This document shows, piece after piece, positions 1 to 10,915 of a stretch of DNA of 64,000 nt. Position 1 is the stretch's first letter. Every line of letters begins with the position of its first letter. The translations under genes and the position numbers were made by a program. Source of the stretch: Ectopseudomonas mendocina. GTDB lineage: Bacteria > Pseudomonadota > Gammaproteobacteria > Pseudomonadales > Pseudomonadaceae. Location: the NCBI RefSeq assembly GCF_007049795.1, contig NZ_SCFY01000009.1, positions 124,001 through 188,000 on the forward strand. The letters are read 5' to 3'. Below the pieces are notes generated by a model. That model had not been told where the DNA came from. It was given only the letters and a program-made list of their open reading frames with translations, and did not search any database.

Positions 1-38
1 GGCGGCGGGGTCGTGTCATGCGAAGGGACGTTTCCCAT
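1..38 (-). CDS. possible start of a gene running off the left edge
   Basis: Reading leftward from 38 there is an ATG followed by an open frame (MGNVPSHDTTPP...) to the window edge. An AAGGAG-like ribosome binding site lies at about 50-55, slightly far (10 nt) from the ATG. Only 12 codons are visible, so no product can be named and this could be chance. Confidence 0.25.
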   Translation of the reverse strand, partial: MGNVPSHDTTPP

Positions 39-320
39 ACGTGGCGTGCTCCTTGATGCGTTTGACTCGCTAGACGAGCGTGAACAGGACGGATGCCCTC
101 CTCCAATTAAAGACGACCCACAGACGGGTCGAACCAGAAAGAGTAACACATGAATTCCGCTCACTCAGACTCACAGACACATGAAAGTCCCGAATAATTC
201 CCTGAAAGGTGGCAATTTGCCCGGCACTGCCACACCAGGACACAGCGTGGCAGGATGTACGCAGAACGCCCTGCAACCGCCGCAGTCAGTTGCACACAGC
301 CTGTGAAAGGAAGAGCCTGC
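39..320. other. intergenic region before cls
   Basis: No convincing gene is seen here. The stretch is less GC-rich than its neighbours. It holds a small hairpin (CGACCC at 114-119 pairing with GGGTCG at 126-131) and presumably the promoter of cls, which I cannot place. The frame that would extend cls upstream from 321 to 255 lacks family-like sequence and is not counted as coding. Confidence 0.5.
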
Positions 321-1766
321 ATGCCTGCCGATTTCGGCATTCCCCATCTGTTCGCCTACCTGATCGCCACCATTCACGCCCTCGGCGTACTGGCCGCGAT
401 CCACGCCGTGCTCACCGTGCGCACCGCCCAGGGTGCGCTGGCCTGGGGGCTGTCGCTGTTCTTCATGCCCTACCTGACGCTGCTGCCGTACCTGGTGTTC
501 GGCCGCAGCCGCTTCGATGCCTACGTCAAGGCGCGGCGTCAGGCCGACAAGGAAATGCACCACGCCATGGCCGAGCAGGACTGGCGCCCCTGGGTCGAGG
601 AAGCCAAGGCCGCGCACCTGTCGCCCGCCTACGACCGCCTGCGTGCACTGCCGCGTCTGTCGCATCTGCCTGGCCTGACCGGCAACCGCGTCGACTTGCT
701 GATCAATGGCGAGGCCACCTTCACGGCGATCTTCAATGCCCTGGCCGGCGCCCAGCAGGTGATCCTGCTGCAGTTCTTCATCATTCGCGACGACCGCCTC
801 GGCCGGCGCCTGCAAGACGTACTGCTGGAGCGTGCCGCCGCTGGCGTACAGGTGCATGTGCTGTATGACGGCGTCGGCAGCCATTCGTTATCCGCCGCCT
901 TCATCGACCGCCTGCGCCGTGGTGGTGTGCAGATACACGCCTTCCCCACGCGCTCCGGGCTGCTCAATCGCTTTCAGCTGAATTTTCGCAACCACCGCAA
1001 GATCGTCGTGGTCGACGGTGAGATCGGCTTTCTCGGCGGGCTCAACGTCGGCATCGAATACCTCGGGCAGAAGCCGCCGCTGGCGCCCTGGCGCGACACC
1101 CATGTCGAGGTGCGCGGCCCGGTGGTGGCCAGCCTGCAGGAAGCTTTCGCCGAAGACTGGTACTGGGCCTGCAAACGCTTGCCACCGCTGCAGATGCCGA
1201 GCAAGCAGGATGAGCCCGGCCTGCTCTGTCAGGTGGTCGCCAGCGGCCCGGCCGACCCGCAGGAGACCTGCTCGCTGCTGTTCGTCGAGGCGATTCATGC
1301 GGCGCGCGAGCGGATCTGGCTGAGCAGCCCGTACTTCGTACCCGACGAGTCCCTTTTTGCCGCCCTGCGCCTGGCAGTGATGCGCGGCGTCGACGTGCGT
1401 CTGCTGCTGCCGTCACGCCCCGATCACCGCATTGTCTATGCCGCCTCCAGCCTCTACGCCTTCGAGGCGCTATGCGCCGGCGTGCGCATCTTCCGTTACC
1501 AACCGGGCTTCCTGCACCAGAAAGCTTTGCTGATCGATCACGATGTCAGCATGCTGGGCAGCGCCAACCTGGATAACCGCTCCTTCCGCCTGAATTTCGA
1601 GGTCAGCCTGCTGACCTTCGACGAGGGCTTCAATGCTCAGGTAGCGGCCATGCTGGAGGACGACTTCAGCCGCTCGCGCGAGCTGGTCAACGCCGACCGG
1701 CGCAACCTGCACCGCCTGCAACAGCTGGGCATGCGCGTAGCAAGGCTGATCTCGCCTATTCTCTAA
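321..1766 (+). CDS. cls: cardiolipin synthase (phospholipase D family)
   Basis: Makes cardiolipin by transphosphatidylation at the inner membrane. The 481-residue product has two hydrophobic N-terminal segments (about residues 8-30 and 35-56) and two HKD phospholipase-D motifs: NHRKIVVVD near residue 224 and LHQKALLID near residue 398, each followed by the usual glycine/serine-rich stretch ([15 protein letters not shown]). Length and layout match bacterial Cls of the ClsA type. An upstream ATG at 255 exists, but the start at 321 has a close GAAAGGAAG ribosome binding site and begins directly before the first membrane segment. It appears to be monocistronic; the next gene starts 58 bases later and is unrelated. 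Confidence 0.93.
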   Translation: MPADFGIPHLFAYLIATIHALGVLAAIHAVLTVRTAQGALAWGLSLFFMPYLTLLPYLVFGRSRFDAYVKARRQADKEMHHAMAEQDWRPWVEEAKAAHLSPAYDRLRALPRLSHLPGLTGNRVDLLINGEATFTAIFNALAGAQQVILLQFFIIRDDRLGRRLQDVLLERAAAGVQVHVLYDGVGSHSLSAAFIDRLRRGGVQIHAFPTRSGLLNRFQLNFRNHRKIVVVDGEIGFLGGLNVGIEYLGQKPPLAPWRDTHVEVRGPVVASLQEAFAEDWYWACKRLPPLQMPSKQDEPGLLCQVVASGPADPQETCSLLFVEAIHAARERIWLSSPYFVPDESLFAALRLAVMRGVDVRLLLPSRPDHRIVYAASSLYAFEALCAGVRIFRYQPGFLHQKALLIDHDVSMLGSANLDNRSFRLNFEVSLLTFDEGFNAQVAAMLEDDFSRSRELVNADRRNLHRLQQLGMRVARLISPIL

Positions 1767-1824
1767 GGCGCAGCTATGGTTAGGGTGCCAGCAGCTGTTA
1801 GCTGTCAGCGAGAACCTGCCTGCC

Positions 1825-2550
1825 ATGACCAGATGCTTCGCCCTGCTGCTCTGCCTGCTCGCCCTGCCCGTCGCCGCACAGGAGGACATTCGCGTCGGCG
1901 TCGAACTGCAGCCCTATCAACCGTATTCCGATGTGGAGAACGGTGAGTACCGCGGCTACGCCCGCGACCTGCTGGACACCTTCGCCGCCGAGTATGGCTA
2001 TCGCTTCGTCTACACGCCGCTGCCGGTCAGACGGCTGCTCGGCGATTTCCTGTCCGGCCGGGTCGACCTCAAGTTCCCCGATCACCCGCAATGGAATGCC
2101 GACCAGAAAGCCGGCCACGACATCCACTACAGCCACCCGGCAGCGCCTTATGTCGACGGCATGCTGGTCAAGCCGCGGTACCTCGGTGAGGGCCAGCAAC
2201 GCATCGAACTGCTCGGCACACAGAACGGTTTTACGCCCTGGCCCTACCTGCCGGACATTCGCGCCGGAAAAATCCGCCTGATCCAGGCCAACCAGATCGA
2301 CTCGTTGCTGCGCATGGCCGCCAGTGACCGCGTCGACGCGGTCTACCTCAACCCCAAGGTAGTGGCTCACCAACTCCGGCAGATGCGCATGGCGCCCGAC
2401 AGCCTGGTGCTCGACCCGGAGCTGCCGCATGTGGAGGATCACTACTACCTGTCGAGCATCAACCACCCCGAACTGATCGAGGCGTTCAATCGCTTCCTCA
2501 CGGAGCGAGCCGATCAGGTTGCAGCGCTGCGTTTACGCCACGGCCTGTGA
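1825..2550 (+). CDS. periplasmic amino-acid-type substrate-binding protein
   Basis: A 241-residue protein with a signal peptide (MTRCFALLLCLLALPVAAQ, cleavage expected near residue 19) and the fold signature of family 3 solute-binding proteins (RVGVELQPYQPYS at the start of the mature chain, then a DLLDTFAAEYGYRF segment). No permease or ATPase gene is adjacent, so it may be an orphan binding protein or a sensory protein rather than a transporter subunit. Its 3' end overlaps the convergent PepSY gene by 18 bases. The ligand cannot be read from the sequence. Confidence 0.75.
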   Translation: MTRCFALLLCLLALPVAAQEDIRVGVELQPYQPYSDVENGEYRGYARDLLDTFAAEYGYRFVYTPLPVRRLLGDFLSGRVDLKFPDHPQWNADQKAGHDIHYSHPAAPYVDGMLVKPRYLGEGQQRIELLGTQNGFTPWPYLPDIRAGKIRLIQANQIDSLLRMAASDRVDAVYLNPKVVAHQLRQMRMAPDSLVLDPELPHVEDHYYLSSINHPELIEAFNRFLTERADQVAALRLRHGL

Positions 2551-3744
2551 ACCGCCGCGCAGACGCTGTTCGGCGAGCACGCGCGAACGACGTTTCCTGG
2601 CCCAGATCACCACGCCGGTCACGGACAAGACCGCAACGGCCAGGCCCAGCAGCGACACCAGAATCCGCCCCGGCAAACCGATGATACGCCCGGAGTGCAG
2701 CGGGAACTGCGCCTGCAGGAAGATATCCCCGGCACTGCCCGTGCCAGGCACATGCGCACCGGCCAGTTCGCCACTGCGGCTGTCGACGTAGATCCAGGGA
2801 TTGCCCAGCCCGGCATCGCCATGGTCATCGCCCAGCTCGTAGAAGCCGACGCCGTAGACACCGAACTCCGCCGAGTGGAACAGCCCGGCGGCAGGCGCCT
2901 CCCACCCCAGCCGCCGCGCTTCTGCGTCGGCAATGGCGATGGCCTGGCGGCGGTCGATCTGCGGCACGATCTGCTGGTCCAGGGTCACCGGTGTGCGACT
3001 GGCGAAAGGGCTTGGCGTCAACGGCGAGAACAGCTCAACCAGCGGGCGCACCACCTGGCGTTCGAGGTTCATCGATACCGAGGTGACGGCGAGGATCAGC
3101 AGCAGCAACCAGATCCATACGCCACCGGAGCGGTGCAGGTCGAAATTGAGCTTGTAGCCGCCCTGGCGCCAGCGAAAGGCGAACGACTTGCGCCAGCTGC
3201 GCAGGTTGGGGAACGACAGCCACAGCGCGACCAGACAATCGAGGCACCAGACGATGGCGACGATGCCGAAGAAAAGCACGCCCAGTTCGATGCCGAAGCC
3301 ATCCGGGATATGCAGGCTGTAGTGCAGCTTGTAGAGAAACGGCAGCAGGTTCTCCCGGCTCAGGGAGATCGCCCCCCACTCACGTTGCCCCTGGATATCG
3401 CCGTTCACCGGGTCGATGCCGAGCTGATTGAAGCCCAGATCAAAGGCCTTGCCGGTGGCCGGATCGATACGCGGGTCGACGAAGATCCCCAGCGCATGGC
3501 CAGGCTCCAGCGCCAGCGGCATGAAGCTCACCTGCAAACGTGGGTCGCGTGCTTCCAGGGCATCAACAAGCTGCAGCGGGTCCTGCGCCGGCCCTGCGCT
3601 TTGCGCATCGAACAGGTGCGGATTGAGCCATTCGTCCAGTTCGTGATCCCAGGAAATGACAGCGCCGGTCAAGCCTGCGGTGAACAGGAACAGTGCGATG
3701 AACAGGCCGCACCAGCGGTGCAGCAGTACCAGAATCGGGCGCAT
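2533..3744 (-). CDS. PepSY-associated transmembrane protein, iron-uptake associated
   Basis: A 403-residue inner-membrane protein of the PepSY_TM family, often called iron-regulated membrane protein. It has an N-terminal helix (about residues 10-32, LHRWCGLFIALFLFTAGLTG), a long periplasmic part, helices near 145-170 and 195-220, and a last helix near 365-385. The HRW motif at the first helix is typical. Some family members are proposed to reduce or release iron from siderophores in the periplasm (family knowledge). It lies 49 bases downstream of a TonB siderophore receptor in the same direction with only a hairpin between them, so the two probably act together in iron uptake. Confidence 0.85.
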   Translation of the reverse strand: MRPILVLLHRWCGLFIALFLFTAGLTGAVISWDHELDEWLNPHLFDAQSAGPAQDPLQLVDALEARDPRLQVSFMPLALEPGHALGIFVDPRIDPATGKAFDLGFNQLGIDPVNGDIQGQREWGAISLSRENLLPFLYKLHYSLHIPDGFGIELGVLFFGIVAIVWCLDCLVALWLSFPNLRSWRKSFAFRWRQGGYKLNFDLHRSGGVWIWLLLLILAVTSVSMNLERQVVRPLVELFSPLTPSPFASRTPVTLDQQIVPQIDRRQAIAIADAEARRLGWEAPAAGLFHSAEFGVYGVGFYELGDDHGDAGLGNPWIYVDSRSGELAGAHVPGTGSAGDIFLQAQFPLHSGRIIGLPGRILVSLLGLAVAVLSVTGVVIWARKRRSRVLAEQRLRGGSQAVA

Positions 3745-3764
3745 CGAAATCTCTCATCGACGAC

Positions 3765-3788
3765 AGGGCCGCCCACTCGGGCGGCCCT
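3765..3788 (-). terminator. strong hairpin between receptor and PepSY gene
   Basis: A perfect 10-bp stem (AGGGCCGCCC / GGGCGGCCCT) with a 4-base loop lies just after the receptor stop codon. There is no clear U-run, so it may act as an mRNA-stabilising or attenuating hairpin that lowers expression of the PepSY gene relative to the receptor, rather than as a full terminator. Confidence 0.55.
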
Positions 3789-3793
3789 GACTG

Positions 3794-5929
3794 TCAGTAT
3801 TTCCAGGTCAGGGTGGCGCTGACGTTACGTGGGGCACCGTAGTAGGCCTGGGACCAGTACAGGCTGTTCAGGTACTTCTCGTCGGTGAGGTTGTTGAGGT
3901 TGGCCGACACGCTCCAGTTCGGGTCGATGTCGTAGCTGGCCATCAGGTCGACCACGGCGTAGGCCTTTTGCTTGGCGTCGGCAGTGCCAATCGAAGTGAA
4001 ACCGTCATCGGCCGTCAGTGGCACGGCGATCTTGATATCGTCCTGCCAACGCACGGCGGCGCCGACCTTGAGCTTCTCCATACCCGGAATGCGGTAAGTA
4101 GCAGCCGTCTTGATCATGTGCTTGGGCGAGTATGTCACCGCATGCGAGCCATCGGCATTGGTGATGTCGACAAAGGTGTAGCCGGCGCTGAGCTGCAGAC
4201 CTTCCAGCGGTTCGCCAGAGAACTCCAGCTCGTAGCCTTCGCTGGTCAGGCCTTCGATGGCGCGGTAGTAAGCCACCGAACCATTCATGCCGGCCTGCTC
4301 GGCGAAGTTGTCCTGCTCGGTACGGAAAACAGCCAGGGATACGTTGACCTTGTCGTCGAACAGTTCACCCTTGATACCGGCTTCGTAGTTCACGCCCTCC
4401 AGGGGAGCCAGACGCGAGCCACTCACATCGTTCTTGGTCTGCGGGGTGAAGATCTCGGTGTAGCTGGCGTAGACCGAGTACTGGTCGGTGATGTCGTAAA
4501 CGATGCCCGCGTAGGGTACGACCTTGCCGCTGTTCTTCGACGACTTGGCCAGGCCATAGTTGGTGCCATCGCTCTTCACATCGACCACGCGAGCGCCAGT
4601 GATCAGGCTCAAATCATCGGTCAGGCTCCAACGTGCTGCACCGTAGACGCTCTTCATGCGGTCGGTGAAGTCACTGCCGTTGCTGCCGTTGTCGTTGAGG
4701 GGCTTCGGATAATTGCCGGTCCACTGCTCCAGCGGCGGCAGCATGGTGCCGGTGCTGGAGTCGTACCAGGACAGATCCTCAAGTTCGGAGCGCGACCAGC
4801 TGCCGCCCAAGGCCGCTTCGTGCTGACGCCCGCCCAGATTGAAAGGGCCACTGGCCTGCAGATCGACGATCAGCTGTTTGTTCTTTTCGTTGTATTCGGA
4901 CGGATAGGAATACAGGCCTGCACCCGTCTGGCGGTTCGGCGTGCCGTAGACATAGAACATCGAGCCATCGCTCTTCTTCTCGACACGGGTGACCACTGTC
5001 TTGGCCTGCCAGCCATTGTCGAAGGTGTGCGCCAGCTCGGCAAAGGTTCGGTTTTCCTGGTTGTCCCAGTAAGCCCAATCGGTCGCGGTGCTGGTAGAGC
5101 GCGAATAGTCAGTCTTGCCACCGTCCTGATAGACCAGCGGCAACGCTCCCCACATCGGCGAGTTGGCGTCGCTGGTCTGCAAAGTGTGGCCAAGGGTGAA
5201 GAGGGTACGGTCATCCAGATCGAACTCCAGCACACCATGGAACACGTTCTTCTCACGCGAGTAGCGGTCGAGGTAGGAGTTCTTGTTTTCGTTGGCATAC
5301 ACCACGCGGCCGCGGATGTTGCCGGCATCGGTCAGCGCACCGGATACGTCGGTATCGATACGCCGCTTGTCCCAGGAGCCGGCCGTCAGGTCGACGCGCG
5401 CCTGCGGTGCCAGCGTGGGCCGTTTGCGCACGAAATTGACCGTCGCCGAGGGATTGCCGGTGCCGGACATCAGGCCGTTGGCGCCGCGAATCACCTCCAC
5501 TCGTTCGTACATGGCGGTGTCCAGGTCGCCTTCGACGTTGCCGTAGACGAAGGGCACGGCGATGCCGTCGTACCGAAAGTTGGTGATGTCGAAGCCGCGA
5601 GCGGTGTAGTAGGTGCGGTCGGTTTCGACTTCCTGCACCTGCACGCCCGGCACCGCCTTGAGCGCATCGTTGACGCTGGTGAGCTTGAAGTCGCGCAGCT
5701 GGGCGCTGCTCAGGGTAGAAATCGACTGCGGCGTCTGCCGCGGGGTCAGGTCGAGCTTGGTCGCAGCACTGCTGGGCGTGGACTTGTAGCTGTCGACCTC
5801 GGCCGCTGCACTGTCGCCGACCACGGTCTGAGCATCGAGCTCGAGCTGCCCCTGCTCGCTGGCCACGGCATGGTTGAAACTGCAGGCGGCCGCAATCGCC
5901 ACGGCCATGTGGGTTTTTCTGCTGAACAA
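3794..5929 (-). CDS. TonB-dependent siderophore receptor, FhuE-like
   Basis: A 711-residue outer-membrane receptor: signal peptide (about residues 1-23), plug domain (about 55-170, including SVNDALKAVPGVQV and VIRGANGLMSGTGNP), then a 22-strand barrel ending in the aromatic C-terminus TWKY. It has no N-terminal STN signalling domain, so it is not a FecA/FpvA-type transducer. Barrel features (TPQTKNDVSGSRLAPLEGVNYEAG) resemble the FhuE/hydroxamate group; the true ligand is unknown. The start is taken as TTG at 5929 because AGGAG sits 8 bases before it; the alternative ATG is seven codons further in. It is probably co-transcribed with the downstream PepSY gene, and Fur-like sequences lie upstream. 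Confidence 0.9.
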   Translation of the reverse strand: MFSRKTHMAVAIAAACSFNHAVASEQGQLELDAQTVVGDSAAAEVDSYKSTPSSAATKLDLTPRQTPQSISTLSSAQLRDFKLTSVNDALKAVPGVQVQEVETDRTYYTARGFDITNFRYDGIAVPFVYGNVEGDLDTAMYERVEVIRGANGLMSGTGNPSATVNFVRKRPTLAPQARVDLTAGSWDKRRIDTDVSGALTDAGNIRGRVVYANENKNSYLDRYSREKNVFHGVLEFDLDDRTLFTLGHTLQTSDANSPMWGALPLVYQDGGKTDYSRSTSTATDWAYWDNQENRTFAELAHTFDNGWQAKTVVTRVEKKSDGSMFYVYGTPNRQTGAGLYSYPSEYNEKNKQLIVDLQASGPFNLGGRQHEAALGGSWSRSELEDLSWYDSSTGTMLPPLEQWTGNYPKPLNDNGSNGSDFTDRMKSVYGAARWSLTDDLSLITGARVVDVKSDGTNYGLAKSSKNSGKVVPYAGIVYDITDQYSVYASYTEIFTPQTKNDVSGSRLAPLEGVNYEAGIKGELFDDKVNVSLAVFRTEQDNFAEQAGMNGSVAYYRAIEGLTSEGYELEFSGEPLEGLQLSAGYTFVDITNADGSHAVTYSPKHMIKTAATYRIPGMEKLKVGAAVRWQDDIKIAVPLTADDGFTSIGTADAKQKAYAVVDLMASYDIDPNWSVSANLNNLTDEKYLNSLYWSQAYYGAPRNVSATLTWKY

Positions 5930-6065
5930 GGGAGGATCTCCTGATGCGCTGTCGATAACCGCTGGCAGTCCCTTCGCAGCCGAATGCCTCCCTGGCAGAC
6001 ATTTGCCAATCGCAAATACAAATAATTAGCGACAAAATTCTCGCAGCAGGCGCCTCGCCAGGTCA

Positions 6066-6082
6066 ATACGAATAATTTACAT
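6066..6082. promoter_or_regulatory. candidate Fur box before the FhuE-like receptor
   Basis: ATACGAATAATTTACAT matches 12 of 17 positions of the Pseudomonas-type Fur core ATGATAATAATTATCAT (my comparison by eye). It lies in an AT-rich stretch about 140 bases upstream of the receptor start. A second weaker AT-rich candidate lies near 6016-6036. Confidence 0.35.
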
Positions 6083-6095
6083 CTTCATCTGTATC

Positions 6096-6611
6096 TCAGT
6101 TGCCCTTGAGAGTGGCGCAATCCGCCCCGATCCAGCGGGCTTGGCTCTCCATGCTGCTCGGCTGGCCCTTGTAGGTGCCTTTGACCTGGGTGGTGAACTC
6201 CTTGTCGCTGACGAAGCGGGTTTCCCCCTCGCCTTGCGCATCCGGGCAGGTGAAGCGGAATTTCCACAGGTTGCCGCTGCGTTCGGTGATCTGCTGGTTA
6301 CAACCAGAGTTGGGGTCCTGCAGGGGAATGTCCTGCGACTTGATCTGCTCCTCGGTCAGGCAGATTTGCACCCCACCGGCCCCGAGTTTCACACCGCGCT
6401 CGGCCATCATGCCTTCCATCATCTGGCGCTGCGCCGGCGGCAGGTTCTGCATCTGCGCAAGGATCTGATCCATGCCCGGCATAGCCTGACCGCCAACTTG
6501 CATGTTGTGCGCGCTGACCTCCCAGATACCGGGCTGCAGCTCTACCGCGCTAGCCACCACGGGCGACAGACAGAGAGCAAGAGGTAGAGCGGTACGATAA
6601 AGAATGCGCAT
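6096..6611 (-). CDS. DUF3617 domain periplasmic protein
   Basis: A 171-residue secreted protein. The start at 6611 (MRILYRTALPLALCLSPVVA) is chosen over an upstream ATG because it begins a clear signal peptide and follows AGGAG. The mature part starts with ELQPGIWEVSAHNMQV, the DUF3617 hallmark, and has a Met/Gln-rich segment (MDQILAQMQNLPPAQRQMM) and two cysteine regions (CLTEEQ, CNQQIT, CPDAQGEG) that may form disulfides. Family function is unknown. It stands alone between convergent or unrelated genes. Confidence 0.8.
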   Translation of the reverse strand: MRILYRTALPLALCLSPVVASAVELQPGIWEVSAHNMQVGGQAMPGMDQILAQMQNLPPAQRQMMEGMMAERGVKLGAGGVQICLTEEQIKSQDIPLQDPNSGCNQQITERSGNLWKFRFTCPDAQGEGETRFVSDKEFTTQVKGTYKGQPSSMESQARWIGADCATLKGN

Positions 6612-6772
6612 GACAGGTCTCCTGAGCGGATAGTAGGCCAAGCCGACGGCGCCTCGGCGAGACCAGGGCATCGGGCCGTCGCTCCAACAAGAGTCACGCC
6701 CCGCGGCGATTTGGACAGTTCGTCAGCGCATAAGATTCGTAGCGCGCATAGCGCTGCAGGCCCGGGATGAAC

Positions 6773-6806
6773 AAAACCCCCACAGGCTTGCGCCGCATGG
6801 GGGTTT
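6773..6806. terminator. rho-independent terminator, probably bidirectional
   Basis: A hairpin with an AAACCCCC / GGGGGTTT stem and a loop of about 17 bases lies in the 250-base gap between the DUF3617 and DUF1850 genes. On the minus strand, where it would end the TRAP operon, it is followed by TTTTG; on the plus strand by TTCCTTCTTTT. No gene is seen in the rest of this gap. Confidence 0.7.
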
Positions 6807-6861
6807 CCTTCTTTTGATCCGGCACTTGTGGCACCGGAAGCATGGATTCGCTCGGGCGAAC

Positions 6862-7265
6862 CTAACCCGCGTCAGCCGCGGGGGAGCTCAGCTCACAGCT
6901 CCAGAGTTCCAACGCCGGCTGGCTTGCTTTTGGCGGGCCGAGCCAGTCGCTCATCGGGCGACAACGCTGGTTGAAACACAGTTGGTAATCCCCGGCCTCA
7001 GGCGTACGCCCGACTCGCAGGGGTTGCAAAGGCGGTAGCTGACGCTGGTAGTGCCAGCTGCCATTGCGCAGTTCGGCGCCGTCGGGAATTTCCATTCCGG
7101 CGCCGGAACCCTTGACCCGCGCCTCACCGAGAACCAGGCCCTCGGCGGTGACGCGGTAATCCTCTTCCCAGCGAATCTTCTCGATGGTGTGCGTCCAGGC
7201 CAGGGTGAAGGACGGCGTGGGCAACTCTGCCCACACCGCGCCGGCCAACCCCAGGCACAGGCCGA

Positions 7266-7269
<4 letters not shown>
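6862..7269 (-). CDS. DUF1850 protein of the TAXI-TRAP operon
   Basis: A 135-residue protein starting at a GTG that overlaps the stop of the TRAP permease by four bases (GTGA), so translation is coupled. It begins with a hydrophobic segment (VIGLCLGLAGAVWA), probably a signal peptide, followed by the DUF1850 core (FTLAWTHTIEKIRWEEDYRV, then GAGMEIPDGAELRNGSWHY). DUF1850 genes are commonly found beside TAXI-type TRAP permeases, but their role is not known. It is the last gene of the operon, before a terminator. Confidence 0.82.
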
Positions 7270-9293
<2,024 letters not shown>

Positions 9294-9389
9294 GGAGTGC
9301 AAACCTCATGACTACTTCGATACGGAGACAGAGTCGCCAACAAAACCTACCGCCCACGGGCGCCGGTTTTATTCGCGATTCTGTGAAGA

Positions 9390-9419
9390 CCGGACCGAGG
9401 CGCAGGCGCCACGGTCCGG
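9390..9419 (-). promoter_or_regulatory. intercistronic hairpin between binding protein and permease
   Basis: CCGGACCG at 9390-9397 pairs with CGGTCCGG at 9412-9419; the loop contains a second GGCGC-type pairing. It lies right after the TAXI binding-protein stop codon with no strong T-run, so it most likely stabilises the upstream mRNA or partly terminates transcription. Confidence 0.55.
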
Positions 9420-9426
9420 GCCGTCA

Positions 9427-10380
9427 TTACAGCGCGCCGGCTTCCTTGTAGAAGCGCTCGGCACCCGGGTGCAGCGGGATCGGCAGGTTCTTGGTAGCGG
9501 TTTCCAGCTTGATGTCCTGAGCCGCGGAGTGAGCGGTGCCCAGACGGCCGAGGTTGTCGAACATCAGCTTGGTCATCTGGTAGGCGACTTCGTCGGAAAC
9601 GCCTTCATGAGTGACCAGGATGTTGGTGATGGCAACGGTGGGCACGTCAGCATCCTGACCGTCGTAGGTGCCGGCCGGAATGGTGGCAGCCTCGTAAGCG
9701 GCGTTGTCGATCTTCGCGGTCACTTCGGCCGGGATGGCAACGAAGCTGATCTTCATGGTCGAAGCCAGGTCACGAATGGCAGCCATACCCAGACCGGAGG
9801 ACTGCAGGGTGGCGTCCAGCTGACGGTTCTTGATCAGCTCGACCGACTCGGCGTACGGCAGGAACTCGACCTTGCCCATGTCCTTGTAGGTCAGGCCGGC
9901 GGCTTCGAAGATGGCGCGGGCGTTGAGCTCGGTGCCGGACTTCGGTGCGCCGACGGAGATGCGCTTGCCCTTGAGGTCTTCCAGGGTCTTGATGCCGGAT
10001 TCAGCGTTGGCAACGATCTGGATGTAGTTCGGGTAGGTACCGGCGATGGCGCGGATCTTCTTCAGCGGCGCTTTGAAGCCAGCGTCTTCGACGCCGTTCC
10101 AGGCATCGGCGACCGAGTCACCGAGGGCGAAGGCCAGCTCACCGCGACCGGCTTCGAGCAGGTTGAGGTTTTCCACCGACGCCTTGGTCGCCTGGACCGA
10201 GGTCTTGGAGCCTTCGATGCCGTTGCTGTACAGCTGCGAAAGGGCCACGCCAATCGGGTAGTACACACCGCTGGTACCGCCGGTGAGCACGTTGATGAAG
10301 GTCGGGGCAGCGAGCACTGCGGTGCTGGCAGTGATGGCCGCGGCAGCGGCGAACAGGCTGATTTTCTTGGTCAGTCGCAT
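9427..10380 (-). CDS. TAXI-family TRAP solute-binding protein
   Basis: A 317-residue periplasmic protein with signal peptide (about residues 1-24, ending TASTAVLA) and the TAXI family opening FINVLTGGTSGVYYPIG. Later features are SVQATKASVENLNLLEAGRG and VAYQMTKLMFDN. It captures the substrate for the downstream fused TRAP permease. TAXI proteins bind small carboxylates such as glutamate or 2-oxoglutarate in studied cases, but the ligand here cannot be told. A -24/-12 promoter about 260 bases upstream and the neighbouring dctB/dctD-like genes suggest induction by its own substrate through sigma-54. Confidence 0.93.
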   Translation of the reverse strand: MRLTKKISLFAAAAAITASTAVLAAPTFINVLTGGTSGVYYPIGVALSQLYSNGIEGSKTSVQATKASVENLNLLEAGRGELAFALGDSVADAWNGVEDAGFKAPLKKIRAIAGTYPNYIQIVANAESGIKTLEDLKGKRISVGAPKSGTELNARAIFEAAGLTYKDMGKVEFLPYAESVELIKNRQLDATLQSSGLGMAAIRDLASTMKISFVAIPAEVTAKIDNAAYEAATIPAGTYDGQDADVPTVAITNILVTHEGVSDEVAYQMTKLMFDNLGRLGTAHSAAQDIKLETATKNLPIPLHPGAERFYKEAGAL

Positions 10381-10637
10381 GGAAGTATCTCCGTCGTTGT
10401 TATTGGCTATATGCAGAGTTTCACTCTAGACGACGCCACACAGGCGGCGTCGACGGTGCGCGATCAGCAGCGCAGGGTGCAGCGTCGGACAAGAGCCGCG
10501 GCGGGCGCGGTAGGAAGGCGGCCCATGCACGGCAGCGAGTGCGGCATGGCGCGAGGGGCATGGCAGTTCATGGGCTGATCTCTTGTCGTTTTTATGGTCG
10601 CCGCGTCGGCAAGATGCTGCACGGCTGCAACTGTCAT

Positions 10638-10653
10638 AGCAGATGCCGTGCCA
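10638..10653 (-). promoter_or_regulatory. sigma-54 (-24/-12) promoter of the TAXI-TRAP operon
   Basis: On the minus strand TGGCACGGCATCTGCT has the invariant GG and GC with 10 bases between them and matches the TGGCACG-N4-TTGC(A/T) consensus at all but one key base. Transcription would start near 10626, giving a leader of about 245 bases before the binding-protein gene. The neighbouring regulator is a sigma-54 activator, which supports the assignment. Confidence 0.7.
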
Positions 10654-10670
10654 GGGCCTGAAAAGCCCGA

Positions 10671-10691
10671 TTTAGAGAGGTTGAATCTAAA
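10671..10691. promoter_or_regulatory. palindrome, candidate activator site for the DctD-like regulator
   Basis: TTTAGA and TCTAAA flank a 9-base spacer, about 20-50 bases upstream of the -24 element. Further palindromes follow (GCGGTAAACCGC near 10710 and CCCTCGCGAGGG near 10725). One or more of these could be the upstream activating sequence. The rest of the 535-base gap 10381-10915 holds the leader, the promoter and a palindromic repeat, and no gene. Confidence 0.4.
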
Positions 10692-10836
10692 GACCGATGG
10701 GTCACTGAGCGGTAAACCGCTTACCCTCGCGAGGGCATAGGCAGAATTCCGCCTACCAGGTGAGCGAGATACAGTCGGGCGATGAGGTGAGCGCTACTTG
10801 CCGGATTGCATCCGGGTGAGGGCTGGCCACCAAACC

Positions 10837-10902
10837 GTAGGGTGCGCCATGCGCACCGGTTGGCTCGAGATCATGACACCAGGTGCGCACGGCGCACCCT
10901 AC
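10837..10902. repeat. extragenic palindrome, GTAGGGTGCGCC type
   Basis: GTAGGGTGCGCCATGCGCACC is followed after about 24 bases by GGTGCGCACGGCGCACCCTAC, a near-perfect inverted repeat. A related half-copy lies at 12320-12378, on the other side of dctD. Such palindromes are typical intergenic repeats in pseudomonads. Confidence 0.75.
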
Positions 10903-10915
10903 ATGCCCGCGCGCC

